The notes below the pieces were generated by a model. The model made no database searches. It worked only from the letters and a program-made list of their open reading frames with translations, and was not told where the DNA came from. A stretch of 21,542 nt of DNA, taken from positions 1 to 21,542 of IMG/VR virus record IMGVR_UViG_3300009155_000312; one strand, given 5' to 3'. Below are positions 8,461-15,329 of the stretch, piece after piece. The position numbers and the translations under genes are program-made. Every line of letters begins with the position of its first letter. Within the stretch, counting starts at the first letter, position 1. The stretch comes from a virus.

Positions 8461-8712
8461 TCAGAAAGGCCAATCCATTCCAAAGTCTTTCTTAAAATTT
8501 TCTGCTGCTGATTTTTTTTCATCAAGTGCAACCATGACTGCATCAATTGTTGAATTATTAGATGAAAGAGTTTCATATAACATTTTTGATGCAAGCATAG
8601 CCCTACGCAATGAATCTACTTGCGTAGGGCTTCCTACAAACTTTGGTTGCTTTCCACCTTCAAGAATATACTCACCTACTGAACTAAACACTTCTAGTAA
8701 TGGATTTGGCAT
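8461..8712 (-). CDS. Small unknown protein between chaperone frames and tape measure
   Basis: An 83-residue protein. The frame also opens at a TTG at 8724, but a strong GGAGG (8718-8722) lies five bases before the ATG at 8712 and overlaps the TTG itself, so 8712 is the start. The sequence is helical, with no membrane segment or cysteines, and ends in DFGMDWPF. No family is recognised. Its place directly before the tape measure is where many tailed phages encode tail assembly chaperones, so a helper or scaffold role is possible but unproven. The coding sequence contains a perfect 12-bp hairpin (8599-8631), which is unusual for a short gene in AT-rich DNA. Confidence 0.7.
   Translation of the reverse strand: MPNPLLEVFSSVGEYILEGGKQPKFVGSPTQVDSLRRAMLASKMLYETLSSNNSTIDAVMVALDEKKSAAENFKKDFGMDWPF
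8599..8631 (-). repeat. Perfect 12-bp inverted repeat inside the 83-residue gene
   Basis: The arms AGCCCTACGCAA and TTGCGTAGGGCT are exact reverse complements separated by nine bases. The stem is much richer in G and C than the surrounding gene. There is no T-run after it on either strand, so it does not look like a terminator. It could be an RNA structure affecting translation or mRNA decay ahead of the tape measure gene. Confidence 0.6.
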
Positions 8713-8717
8713 TTGAA

Positions 8718-8722
8718 CCTCC
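8718..8722 (-). promoter_or_regulatory. Ribosome binding site deciding the start at 8712
   Basis: GGAGG sits five bases before the ATG at 8712. It overlaps the alternative TTG start at 8724, which therefore cannot be the start. Confidence 0.82.
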
Positions 8723-8730
8723 AACTCTAA

Positions 8731-9030
8731 TTATGTAAATCTACGAAGTCTTGCAGGAGATTCTGCTCTATTAAGACCCATTAACGCACGTGTTTGTGCA
8801 TCATTTTGGTGTGCAGCTCGGGTGGGAACATTATCTTTGTCAGAATTTTTTGTAAGCTCTCGATTTAATCTTTCAATAAACCAAACTCTGTATGTTATTG
8901 GAATATTGTAGCACTCCCAATATGAAAATCCCATGTAATACATGAGAAGGAAGGAGTGCTCAAGATAAATTTGTCGATCTTCAGGTTTCAGGCCAAAAAA
9001 ACCCGGCACCCAGCGGTACCCGCACCTCAC
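8731..9030 (-). CDS. gp51-like second frame, probably made by frameshift from the gp26-like gene
   Basis: A frame of 99 codons that overlaps the end of the gp26-like gene by 50 bases. A stop codon (TAA) lies immediately before the GTG at 9030, so that GTG is simply the first codon of the open frame. GAGG is only three bases upstream, too close for good initiation. The residues YLEHSFLLMYYMGFSYWECY and the following YRVWFIERLNRE match a short helical family that follows gp26-like genes in T4-superfamily phages and is often annotated as gp51 or baseplate hub assembly protein. A T7 run (8995-9001) in the overlap would let ribosomes pass from the gp26 frame into this one, giving a fusion of about 361 residues, as in the gpG/gpGT chaperones of other phages. 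Coding is well supported; the means of expression is inferred. Confidence 0.7.
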   Translation of the reverse strand: MRCGYRWVPGFFGLKPEDRQIYLEHSFLLMYYMGFSYWECYNIPITYRVWFIERLNRELTKNSDKDNVPTRAAHQNDAQTRALMGLNRAESPARLRRFT

Positions 9031-9817
9031 TTACCTCATTACATGAATTACAGTCATAGTCAGACTTCATGTCAATTCCAGGCTCATTCTGTTCAATATA
9101 TTTTCTAAGAGCCATAGAATCGCGAGCAGGCATGTTTCTAATAAAAGAGTTAATTGCTCCACGATCGGTTCGTCCATCAATTGAGATAATTGCATACTGA
9201 AGACGAGTTGTGACAACGTTATCAGCAATTGCTCCCTGCTTCTTAGTACGCTCTTGAACGGTAAGAATCTCTTCCTCGTCGCGGCCTGTAATAAACTTAA
9301 ACACAACAGACTTCTTGGTCAATGGAAGCTTAAACTCAAATGCGTTTTGTCCCTTTGAAACAGGCTCAATTTCAAGTCTCTTGATTGGCATGTTTGAAAG
9401 ATCAAATGTCTGCTTTGATCTATTTCCGCACTTTGGACAATCGGACTCAACAACGTAATCCTTTCCATAGCCAGTGATGCGCAATGCAACCATTACAGCG
9501 TTTCTATCACCAGACAACATATCTGGAACGTTAATCTTCTTATCAATTAAACAACTCTTGATTAACTCAGTGATGACTGTTCCTTTCTTAATAAGGGCTC
9601 GTGAAGTCAAAATATCTTCCTCACGTGCAGTCATTGATCTGATGTCAACTGTTTCTGAACAATGCAATGGTGAATCAACTGAATAGGTTACTCCATTAGA
9701 AGGAAGTGGAACGGATTCAACAGGAATCTCAAATCCGAAATCATCCTTCATAACATCCTTTACCTGAATTCCAGCAGGGACTGCACCACCAAAAAGATCA
9801 CTACGATTTTCTCCCAC
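8981..9817 (-). CDS. gp26-family baseplate hub / tail assembly chaperone with zinc-ribbon cysteines
   Basis: A 278-residue protein of the T4 baseplate protein (gp26) family. The hallmark is IRSMTAREEDILTSRALIKK at residues 59-78, followed by VITELIKSCL. A pair of CxxC motifs, C127-C130 and C256-C259, looks like a split zinc ribbon. The start is GTG at 9817, supported by AGGAG (9824-9828) six bases upstream. The protein ends GAGFFWPET just after a T7 run in which the overlapping gp51-like frame becomes reachable. In T4, gp26 and gp51 are needed for hub assembly; the position here, before the tape measure, is also that of tail assembly chaperones. The gene has its own 56-base leader, containing a TACTTATA element, after the enzyme cassette. 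Family assignment is confident; the split between structural part and chaperone is not resolved. Confidence 0.82.
   Translation of the reverse strand: MGENRSDLFGGAVPAGIQVKDVMKDDFGFEIPVESVPLPSNGVTYSVDSPLHCSETVDIRSMTAREEDILTSRALIKKGTVITELIKSCLIDKKINVPDMLSGDRNAVMVALRITGYGKDYVVESDCPKCGNRSKQTFDLSNMPIKRLEIEPVSKGQNAFEFKLPLTKKSVVFKFITGRDEEEILTVQERTKKQGAIADNVVTTRLQYAIISIDGRTDRGAINSFIRNMPARDSMALRKYIEQNEPGIDMKSDYDCNSCNEVSEVRVPLGAGFFWPET
8995..9001 (-). promoter_or_regulatory. Candidate ribosomal frameshift site (T7 run)
   Basis: On the coding strand the gp26-like frame reads GGG TTT TTT TGG. Slippage of the phenylalanine tRNA from TTT (second codon) forward by one base re-pairs perfectly with TTT and places GGC in the A site, entering the gp51-like frame; a -2 shift would give the same frame. 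Three bases upstream is a possible 6-bp hairpin with a GCTG loop (9005-9020). The zero-frame stop follows three codons after the TGG. Confidence 0.5.
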
Positions 9818-9860
9818 AAACTTCTCCTAATAACATGTAATTCTTAAACTTAATATCTTA

Positions 9861-9868
9861 TAAGTAAA
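9861..9868 (-). promoter_or_regulatory. Possible promoter element before the gp26-like gene
   Basis: The 56-base gap 9818-9873 reads TTTTACTTATAAGATATTAAG on the coding strand, sharing TACTTATA and ATATTAAG with the leader of the second sheath gene. It lies about 44 bases before the GTG start. It is not a clean T4-type late promoter (TATAAATA). The gap also holds the AGGAG ribosome binding site at 9824-9828. Confidence 0.25.
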
Positions 9869-9873
9869 ATGAA

Positions 9874-10908
9874 TTAGGTTGAAACCCACAATCTCATGTT
9901 ATTCACTCTATTTTTTATTGTTTTGTAAAATTCAAAAACCAACCCATTATCACCATCAGCAATATTTTGCATCATGTTTAGGAGTTGTGTTGCTTCATTT
10001 TTATTAAAAAATGTTCTAAATCCCTTTTCAAATCCTTGTGATGCAGCCTTTAGATATCTGTGAATTTCTAAAAGCATTTTGTCTGACTTAAGCTTATCAT
10101 GATTTCCCACTAAACCATTAATTCTTTCAATTATTTGTTCGCTAGTGTAGTAGTTGCTTTTTTCTGAGAATATTGAATATATTGGAGCTTGAATCCTTTG
10201 AATATCAGCATATGTTATATTTGGAATCTTAAAGTCTTTTGATGCGCCGGTTGCAAAAACGCCTTCTGATGATCCTCCAAAAGTACTTTCACCAAAAATC
10301 TCAAGAAAGTATCTTGAAACAAGCATTTCAGTTTCTACTTTCATTGCTTTTGTAATTTTTGGACTAGAAGCAAGATTGTCACGAGCGTGTTGAATTTTTT
10401 GACGAAGTTCTGGAGGGAGTGGTTTTGGTCTTTTTATAATGTCGTCTTTGCAAAGAAACTTTACATATTTTTGATTTGTATTGAGAAGCATGCACAAATT
10501 CTTTGACATTGCACCTGTAAATTCAATAGCAATTGGAATATCACCAATTACATAATCAATGTAATCAGGTCTATTCTCTGGCTTAATAACTTCAAATTTG
10601 TATGTTGCATTTGTCCTTTTCATTAAATTTGAGTATTTAAGTGTTTTTGCAACACCTCCAATATCAAATTTAGGCGAATGAGGCGCGCCTTTTTTAATAC
10701 CGTCTTTTTGATTTGCTGTTATCCAACCATTCTCAATTTTAACATCTAAAAACTGACCTGCCAACTTTTCAGTAAAAGTTAATAGTGGTTCTCTTCCAAG
10801 AATGTCGTCAAGAACATTTAGAATATCTGTATATTCTAAGTCTTGAATTCTGGGTGTACCTTCAGAGATTATCACTCGAAGATATTTTTGAAAAGTTGAT
10901 ACATTCAT
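9874..10908 (-). CDS. Nucleic-acid-ligase-like phage protein (probable nucleotidyltransferase fold)
   Basis: A 344-residue protein. Residues 46-61 read TEKLAGQFLDVKIENG, which resembles ligase/mRNA-capping motif I (KxDG) with lysine 48 in place but alanine where aspartate is usual. Residues 106-130 form a strand-rich section (KFEVI...IPIAIEFTG) like the middle motifs, and EGVF at 215-218 followed by KDFKIPN (224-230) resembles motifs IV and V. The spacing fits the ligase fold and recalls an unassigned phage family (DUF6267-like, from memory) with EKxDG and EGVVF motifs that often sits beside a nucleotidyltransferase gene. The C-terminal third is helical. Its ATG overlaps the upstream stop as ATGA, with AGGA eight bases before, so the two are co-translated. 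Whether it joins nucleic acids, transfers a nucleotide to something else or has lost activity is unknown. Confidence 0.55.
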   Translation of the reverse strand: MNVSTFQKYLRVIISEGTPRIQDLEYTDILNVLDDILGREPLLTFTEKLAGQFLDVKIENGWITANQKDGIKKGAPHSPKFDIGGVAKTLKYSNLMKRTNATYKFEVIKPENRPDYIDYVIGDIPIAIEFTGAMSKNLCMLLNTNQKYVKFLCKDDIIKRPKPLPPELRQKIQHARDNLASSPKITKAMKVETEMLVSRYFLEIFGESTFGGSSEGVFATGASKDFKIPNITYADIQRIQAPIYSIFSEKSNYYTSEQIIERINGLVGNHDKLKSDKMLLEIHRYLKAASQGFEKGFRTFFNKNEATQLLNMMQNIADGDNGLVFEFYKTIKNRVNNMRLWVST

Positions 10909-11666
10909 ATCATCAATCCTATAAGATTACGAATCATATTTTCAACAGTGGGTTTCCACACTGTGCGCGGACAACTATTTGCAGCTGATGTTTTTAGTGT
11001 CTCATAAATTTCTATTGCTATATCCATTGGAACAGGAGGGAGAAGCTTAATAAACTTTTCACGCTCATCATTACAAAGATAATTTCTCATCTTTGTTCCG
11101 CTGATGTCAATTGTTGCCGATCTTGAAAGACCAACCTTGCTAATTGTTGATTGAAGAAGTCCAGGATATTTCTTTTCAAGATTTTTATCAGGATAATTTG
11201 TGTTGATGTCTTCTTCATCAGAATAAATGTTAATTACCAAATCTCTTATGTCAACTTCAATTTCAGCATAAGGAATTATAACTGTTGTTTGATTAGCTTC
11301 TTTTGCTTGTTGAACTGCATCAAGAATTGTATAAACACATAAAACGGGTGATGTAGGTATCCCATCATCTGGTGTCATAATCTTTGTATTTTTTGGAAGC
11401 TTAAGATTTGGTATCAAAAGATTTTTCCAAATGTATCGCATATCACTTCCATAAACAGGAGTATCACCTGCAATTGGAACTTCACCTTTTGAAGTTTTCT
11501 TGACACCTCTGCTAGAAAATGAAACAAAAACAAGAACTAGATCATTTTCAGGACCTTCAGTTCTTTTGATTTCATTGCTGACAACTCCCATTGCAGCAAA
11601 CTGAACAAGCAGATGGTGACCAAGGTGATATGGCTTGGCCGACATTGGAACTAGTCCGATATTCAT
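10905..11666 (-). CDS. Cytidylyltransferase/NMNAT-like nucleotidyltransferase
   Basis: A 253-residue protein of the HxGH nucleotidyltransferase superfamily. The N-terminus MNIGLVPMSAKPYHLGHHLL carries HLGH at residues 14-17 after a short first strand, and ISGTKMR at 188-194 is the second signature (ISxTxxR), which binds the triphosphate. The superfamily includes NMN adenylyltransferase, pantetheine-phosphate adenylyltransferase and glycerol-phosphate cytidylyltransferase; the substrate cannot be decided here. The end of the domain, EKFIKLLPPV, then helices, resembles other phage-encoded members. A strong terminator lies just upstream, so the gene probably needs its own promoter or read-through; a CATACTTA element lies 20 bases before the ATG. 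It overlaps the ligase-like gene by four bases, suggesting a joint job. An NAD-related or nucleotide-transfer role is plausible but unproven. Confidence 0.72.
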   Translation of the reverse strand: MNIGLVPMSAKPYHLGHHLLVQFAAMGVVSNEIKRTEGPENDLVLVFVSFSSRGVKKTSKGEVPIAGDTPVYGSDMRYIWKNLLIPNLKLPKNTKIMTPDDGIPTSPVLCVYTILDAVQQAKEANQTTVIIPYAEIEVDIRDLVINIYSDEEDINTNYPDKNLEKKYPGLLQSTISKVGLSRSATIDISGTKMRNYLCNDEREKFIKLLPPVPMDIAIEIYETLKTSAANSCPRTVWKPTVENMIRNLIGLMI

Positions 11667-11685
11667 AGTTAAATTCCACTCAAAT

Positions 11686-11693
11686 TAAGTATG
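11686..11693 (-). promoter_or_regulatory. Possible promoter element before the nucleotidyltransferase gene
   Basis: The coding strand reads CATACTTA about 20 bases before the ATG at 11666, similar to GATACTTA in both sheath leaders. A promoter is expected here because the preceding hairpin should end transcription, but the element is short and could be chance. Confidence 0.22.
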
Positions 11694-11700
11694 AAGCTTT

Positions 11701-11743
11701 AGAAAAACAAAAGGCACGACTTTTGAAAAAGTCGTGCCTTTTG
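11701..11743 (-). terminator. Strong intrinsic terminator after the tail tube gene
   Basis: A perfect 17-bp inverted repeat (11708-11724 with 11727-11743) around a GA/TC centre, with core GGCACGAC/GTCGTGCC, is followed on the minus strand by TTTTTCT. It begins 11 bases after the tail tube stop. The A-rich outer arm gives it some terminator character on the plus strand too, but no plus-strand gene is present. Confidence 0.85.
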
Positions 11744-11754
11744 TCATTACTTTA

Positions 11755-12243
11755 TCAGTACTGTAGAACGCAGTTGTCGAAGCGCATATCCAACTGGATT
11801 TCTAGAAGATCGTCACCGTCATATCCAAGATCACCAAAGTTTGCTGACGTAATGAAAGCACCCTTGATGTCCCAAAGTTCGATAACAGTTCCAACTGGAT
11901 CAATTAGCTTTAGCTGACAATCACGCTTGTAAAAGTCTGCATAGCCTGCTCGACCGCTCACGCTTTCAAAGTGGGTACGAATCCACTCCATTACCTGCTG
12001 GGCACCAGATGGTGCAATAGCATCATAAAGTGTGACCGAAAGCGTGTCAAAAGTTGTCTTGCCAGCGATGTAACGACGTGAGTTGATCCAAGGGATTTCC
12101 TTTTCGTCAGTCTTTACGCTTGGGCGCTTTGTTGATTTGATAAGATAAGCGTCAATACCCTCAATAGAAAAAACCCATCGATTTTTCCTCTTAGGTTCAA
12201 ACTTATTGGGAAGCATATCAGCGACTGAAAGTGTTTCTGCCAT
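11755..12243 (-). CDS. Tail tube protein (gp19-like)
   Basis: A 162-residue protein, almost the length of T4 gp19 (163). It shows the tail tube pattern: PNKFEPKRKNRWVFSIEGID near residues 12-31, then a strand-rich body with IPWINSRRYIAGKTTFDTLSV (about 50-70), VMEWIRTHFES (about 83-93) and LKLIDPVGTVIELWDIKGAF, a strand typical of the T4 gp19-like family. Hexameric rings of this protein stack to form the inner tube through which DNA passes. It follows two sheath genes, the usual sheath-tube order, and has a good AAGGAG (12250-12255) six bases before the ATG, fitting the high output needed. A strong terminator follows directly. Confidence 0.92.
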   Translation of the reverse strand: MAETLSVADMLPNKFEPKRKNRWVFSIEGIDAYLIKSTKRPSVKTDEKEIPWINSRRYIAGKTTFDTLSVTLYDAIAPSGAQQVMEWIRTHFESVSGRAGYADFYKRDCQLKLIDPVGTVIELWDIKGAFITSANFGDLGYDGDDLLEIQLDMRFDNCVLQY

Positions 12244-12282
12244 TTTAAACTCCTTTTTGATTAACTATTACTGAGATATCGA

Positions 12283-15200
12283 TTATTCAAGAGATCCAGC
12301 TGCAACAAAGTCAATTGATATGAATTCAGCAGCCTTGGTAGGCTGAAGATAGATTTTTCCACGAATTGTGTTATTTTCAATATCGGCCTGAGTTGTTGTA
12401 GTTGTATCAATCTGCACGCGATATCTCTCGACACCTCTTTGCGACTGAACCTGCTTCATTATAGGTGTTACGAGTGCATTGAATCTAGCAATAGTAGATT
12501 CACGATTTGGCTCAAACAAAAGTGTATTGGCAACAGCCTTCACTCTACGACGAACCTCAATCAAAAGTCTGCGAACGTTAACGCGATCAAGTGATGAACC
12601 TTCATGCAATAGTGTTCTTTGTCCTGAAATAACAATGCTTGGTGCTGCGCCTGTTGGAACACTTACCAAAGGATTGATACCAGCGTCATAGACGGTATCA
12701 ACATTTTCATTGATAAACAAGGTGTCAAGAGTTTCACCTGGGATTGTTGCTCTGTTATAGCCTGCTGGGGCTGTCCAAGCAAATCCCACTGTGTCATTCA
12801 ATGAATATGCACCAAGAACCATTGTTGATGTTGGCAATCTAACTGTCTGGGCAATTCCAGTTCCAGGATCTACTGAAACATTCACATTCGGGAAGTAAGC
12901 TGCTCCAAACGAGTTGTTCAATCCACGGTTGCGGAATCGACTAGTTGTGTAGTTTAGATTTACGTTAGGATATGAATCTGATGAGATTGATGCAGTGATG
13001 TAATTGTTATTATCATCCTTCAACTCAATGTCCATAACATACAAAGCGTCAAATCTTGTTTGCATTGAGCTAAGTGTGTAATCTGTAACAGCTGGATGGC
13101 GCATGTCTGGGATTGCAAGAAGGCTGATGTCTGAGTATGTCTTTTCACTCATAATATCAACTGCTTTACGATATGCCGCAACTGTTGGTCCAGAAAGCTG
13201 TCCTTGATTTGAGTTATCAAGCTCACGTCTAACAGCTGCATCTCTCATATAGAACTTGTCCGCATCAAAAATATTCAATCCGTCAAATCCACCCTGCATG
13301 AATGCAGTAAACTTCAAATAAGAGGTAGTTCCTGTTTCTTTGAAATCTACATTGGGATCAACAAATCTACCAGTTAGTGATGCATTGAGAACGCCACCTC
13401 TTTGATAAACAGCCTCATCCCAACGTGTTGAATCAATCTTGTCAGAACTTGTCATTATCTGAATATTTTCAAGAGTGAAAAGATTGTTATTGAATCTGTC
13501 AGCGTCAAGAACTGAGCCATTAACATTAGCAGTTCCAGTATTATCACCAACCCAAGGGTTGAGATAAGAAGTATGAAACTTTGGAAAGTACTTTGTGTAT
13601 GCAAGAAGACTGTTAGCATCTAGCAACTGTGTTCCATCGTTTGGCTGTGTCAATGTGTTGTATGTTGTGAACTGTGTTCCCCAATACAACTTGCTTTCAC
13701 CATAAACACCATCTGCTCCGGCGGTACCACCAACATTGATGCTACGACGATAAGGGATTGGAAGCTCCTTAGCGTTAGTCAATGGAACATTTAGGTGTGA
13801 ACTGTTACCAACTGATCCAGTTGCAAGCAATCCATTTCCTGATGTTACAAGGTGATAATAACCACGATGTCCAACAGGCATTGTGTTAGATGGAATCATT
13901 TTGTTGATAACATCATCACTAATTTCTACGCGAACAATTCTAGATGACTTTCCGTAAAGACCTTCTTCAACAACCTTTTGTGAATCAACTGATCTGTCGA
14001 AGTCGTAATAAACGTTAAGGTCGCCAATCTTCTTTCCTATAAAGCTTTCACTGTCAGGATCTAGATTACAATTAGCATAAGACTCTATAACGCCAGCAAG
14101 GTCACCATCTTCAGCATCCCAATTTCTAATCTCAACAGTAAATTTTGCGTATGCTCCAGCAACTGTTGGATACTTAATGTCCTTGATTGACACCTTGTAG
14201 AGTGAGTTTGAGTATTCACCATCTGAACGTGCATGAATCTTAAATAGATCGTAGCGTGTTCCACCAAAATTTTGTGAAACAAAATATGGTGTCATTGGAT
14301 GTGTGTATCTATCCTGAAAACCTTCATAGTTAGGTGATGTGGTGGTTCCATCATTTCTTGACTGTGATCCAGAAAGACAGAATACAATCTCTTCAATGGC
14401 TGTTCCTACACTGACTCTTCTAATGTTTGCTTCGTTAGATACACCTGAACCGGTTGGAACAGCAAGAACAGTAGGAATGTCATAGTGGTTGTAAAGAACG
14501 TAACCATGCTCTTCCAAAAGAAGTGGATCACGGTTAAACTTTGTACCAAAATAATCATTTGATGTTGGATCAAAAGATGATGTCAAAATGCTTGGATAAG
14601 AAACTGAATCATTGTGTCCATTTAGGAAAAGAACAAACTTCTGATTACCGCCTTGAAGATCCAAAGAACCTGTGAACCATCCTTTAGCAGGTGACTTTGT
14701 AGTTGCAGTGGAAGAGTACGTATCTGACGTTACGCCTGGTGCTGAGCTAGATAGAGTAATCTGAACACCAGATGCTGCAAAGAGAACACCTCTAACAATT
14801 GGCTGGGCAGCAGTTGATGACTGAAGACCAGCACCTGAAAATGCCCATGATCCAGCAGACTCAGACATGTAGCATCCAAGGAAGTATGTTCTTCCTTCAA
14901 TACCTGTAGCTGTTGCATATGGGTTATTTGCAAGTTGACCTGTCGATGTTTGCACTTTTTGTGAGCCTACAACGAAACCTGCATTTGTTACACTACCAGC
15001 GTTTGGAGACGACAGACTGCGTGTCTTACAATCACCTGCACCCAAAACTCTTACATAAGTTCCAGCTGAAGCATTGTTCAACCACTCATGCAACGCAAAT
15101 GGTGCATGATAGTGAGCATCTGGTTGTCCAAATTCTTTTGCAAACTGTGTGTTATCAGCAAATGTTAGAGGAACAAATGCTGTTCCCTGAGTAGCAGTGC

Positions 15201-15291
15201 CAACAACGCCAGCCGAACGGCCGGATGGCTGTACTTCAGTCGATCCGCCGGTAAGATCTATTTCTCTTAGGACTATGCCTGGGGCTGCCAT
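12283..15291 (-). CDS. Tail sheath protein, second copy (gp18-like paralogue B)
   Basis: A 1,002-residue sheath protein, longer than T4 gp18 (659). The N-terminus APGIVLREIDLTGG is the arm that links neighbouring subunits, leading to TYVRVLGAG near residue 86. The C-terminal domain (from about residue 901) contains LDRVNVRRLLIEVRRRVKAV, LLFEPN and, close to the end, AAEFISIDFVAAG, the conserved sheath core. FDGLNIFDA is another shared block. It matches the upstream sheath gene in these blocks and in the middle (IGKKIGD, SLYKVSI, VGHRG), so the two are tandem paralogues that diverged a good deal. AAGGAG (15298-15303) lies six bases before the ATG. Sheath subunits contract to drive the tube through the host envelope. 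Whether this copy makes the main sheath or a minor part cannot be told. Confidence 0.9.
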   Translation of the reverse strand: MAAPGIVLREIDLTGGSTEVQPSGRSAGVVGTATQGTAFVPLTFADNTQFAKEFGQPDAHYHAPFALHEWLNNASAGTYVRVLGAGDCKTRSLSSPNAGSVTNAGFVVGSQKVQTSTGQLANNPYATATGIEGRTYFLGCYMSESAGSWAFSGAGLQSSTAAQPIVRGVLFAASGVQITLSSSAPGVTSDTYSSTATTKSPAKGWFTGSLDLQGGNQKFVLFLNGHNDSVSYPSILTSSFDPTSNDYFGTKFNRDPLLLEEHGYVLYNHYDIPTVLAVPTGSGVSNEANIRRVSVGTAIEEIVFCLSGSQSRNDGTTTSPNYEGFQDRYTHPMTPYFVSQNFGGTRYDLFKIHARSDGEYSNSLYKVSIKDIKYPTVAGAYAKFTVEIRNWDAEDGDLAGVIESYANCNLDPDSESFIGKKIGDLNVYYDFDRSVDSQKVVEEGLYGKSSRIVRVEISDDVINKMIPSNTMPVGHRGYYHLVTSGNGLLATGSVGNSSHLNVPLTNAKELPIPYRRSINVGGTAGADGVYGESKLYWGTQFTTYNTLTQPNDGTQLLDANSLLAYTKYFPKFHTSYLNPWVGDNTGTANVNGSVLDADRFNNNLFTLENIQIMTSSDKIDSTRWDEAVYQRGGVLNASLTGRFVDPNVDFKETGTTSYLKFTAFMQGGFDGLNIFDADKFYMRDAAVRRELDNSNQGQLSGPTVAAYRKAVDIMSEKTYSDISLLAIPDMRHPAVTDYTLSSMQTRFDALYVMDIELKDDNNNYITASISSDSYPNVNLNYTTSRFRNRGLNNSFGAAYFPNVNVSVDPGTGIAQTVRLPTSTMVLGAYSLNDTVGFAWTAPAGYNRATIPGETLDTLFINENVDTVYDAGINPLVSVPTGAAPSIVISGQRTLLHEGSSLDRVNVRRLLIEVRRRVKAVANTLLFEPNRESTIARFNALVTPIMKQVQSQRGVERYRVQIDTTTTTQADIENNTIRGKIYLQPTKAAEFISIDFVAAGSLE

Positions 15292-15329
15292 TAAAAACTC
15301 CTTAATATTCTCATTTAGCTATAAGTATC
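15292..15329 (-). promoter_or_regulatory. Leader of second sheath gene, resembles that of the first
   Basis: The coding strand carries TGATACTTATAGCT, then ATATTA and AAGGAG. The order TGATACTTA, GCT, ATATTA, AGGAG is the same as in the first sheath leader, with small gaps. It may be a phage late promoter duplicated with the gene, or simply a retained leader. TGATACTTA here overlaps the stop of the first sheath gene. Confidence 0.35.

Noticed and set aside
9067-9306. Minus-strand frame of 79 codons inside the gp26-like gene
   Set aside because: It is out of frame with a well-supported gene and Leu/Ser-rich, with no start signal.
9818-9873. T4-type late promoter TATAAATA
   Set aside because: Only a partial match (TTATAAGA) is present here, and no clean copy was seen in the other gaps I read.
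8419-12285. The 10-mer TAATCGATAT in the gaps before the tape measure (8432-8441) and tail tube (12276-12285)
   Set aside because: It lies at different distances from the starts, flanks do not match, and in one case it overlaps a stop codon; chance is likely in AT-rich DNA.
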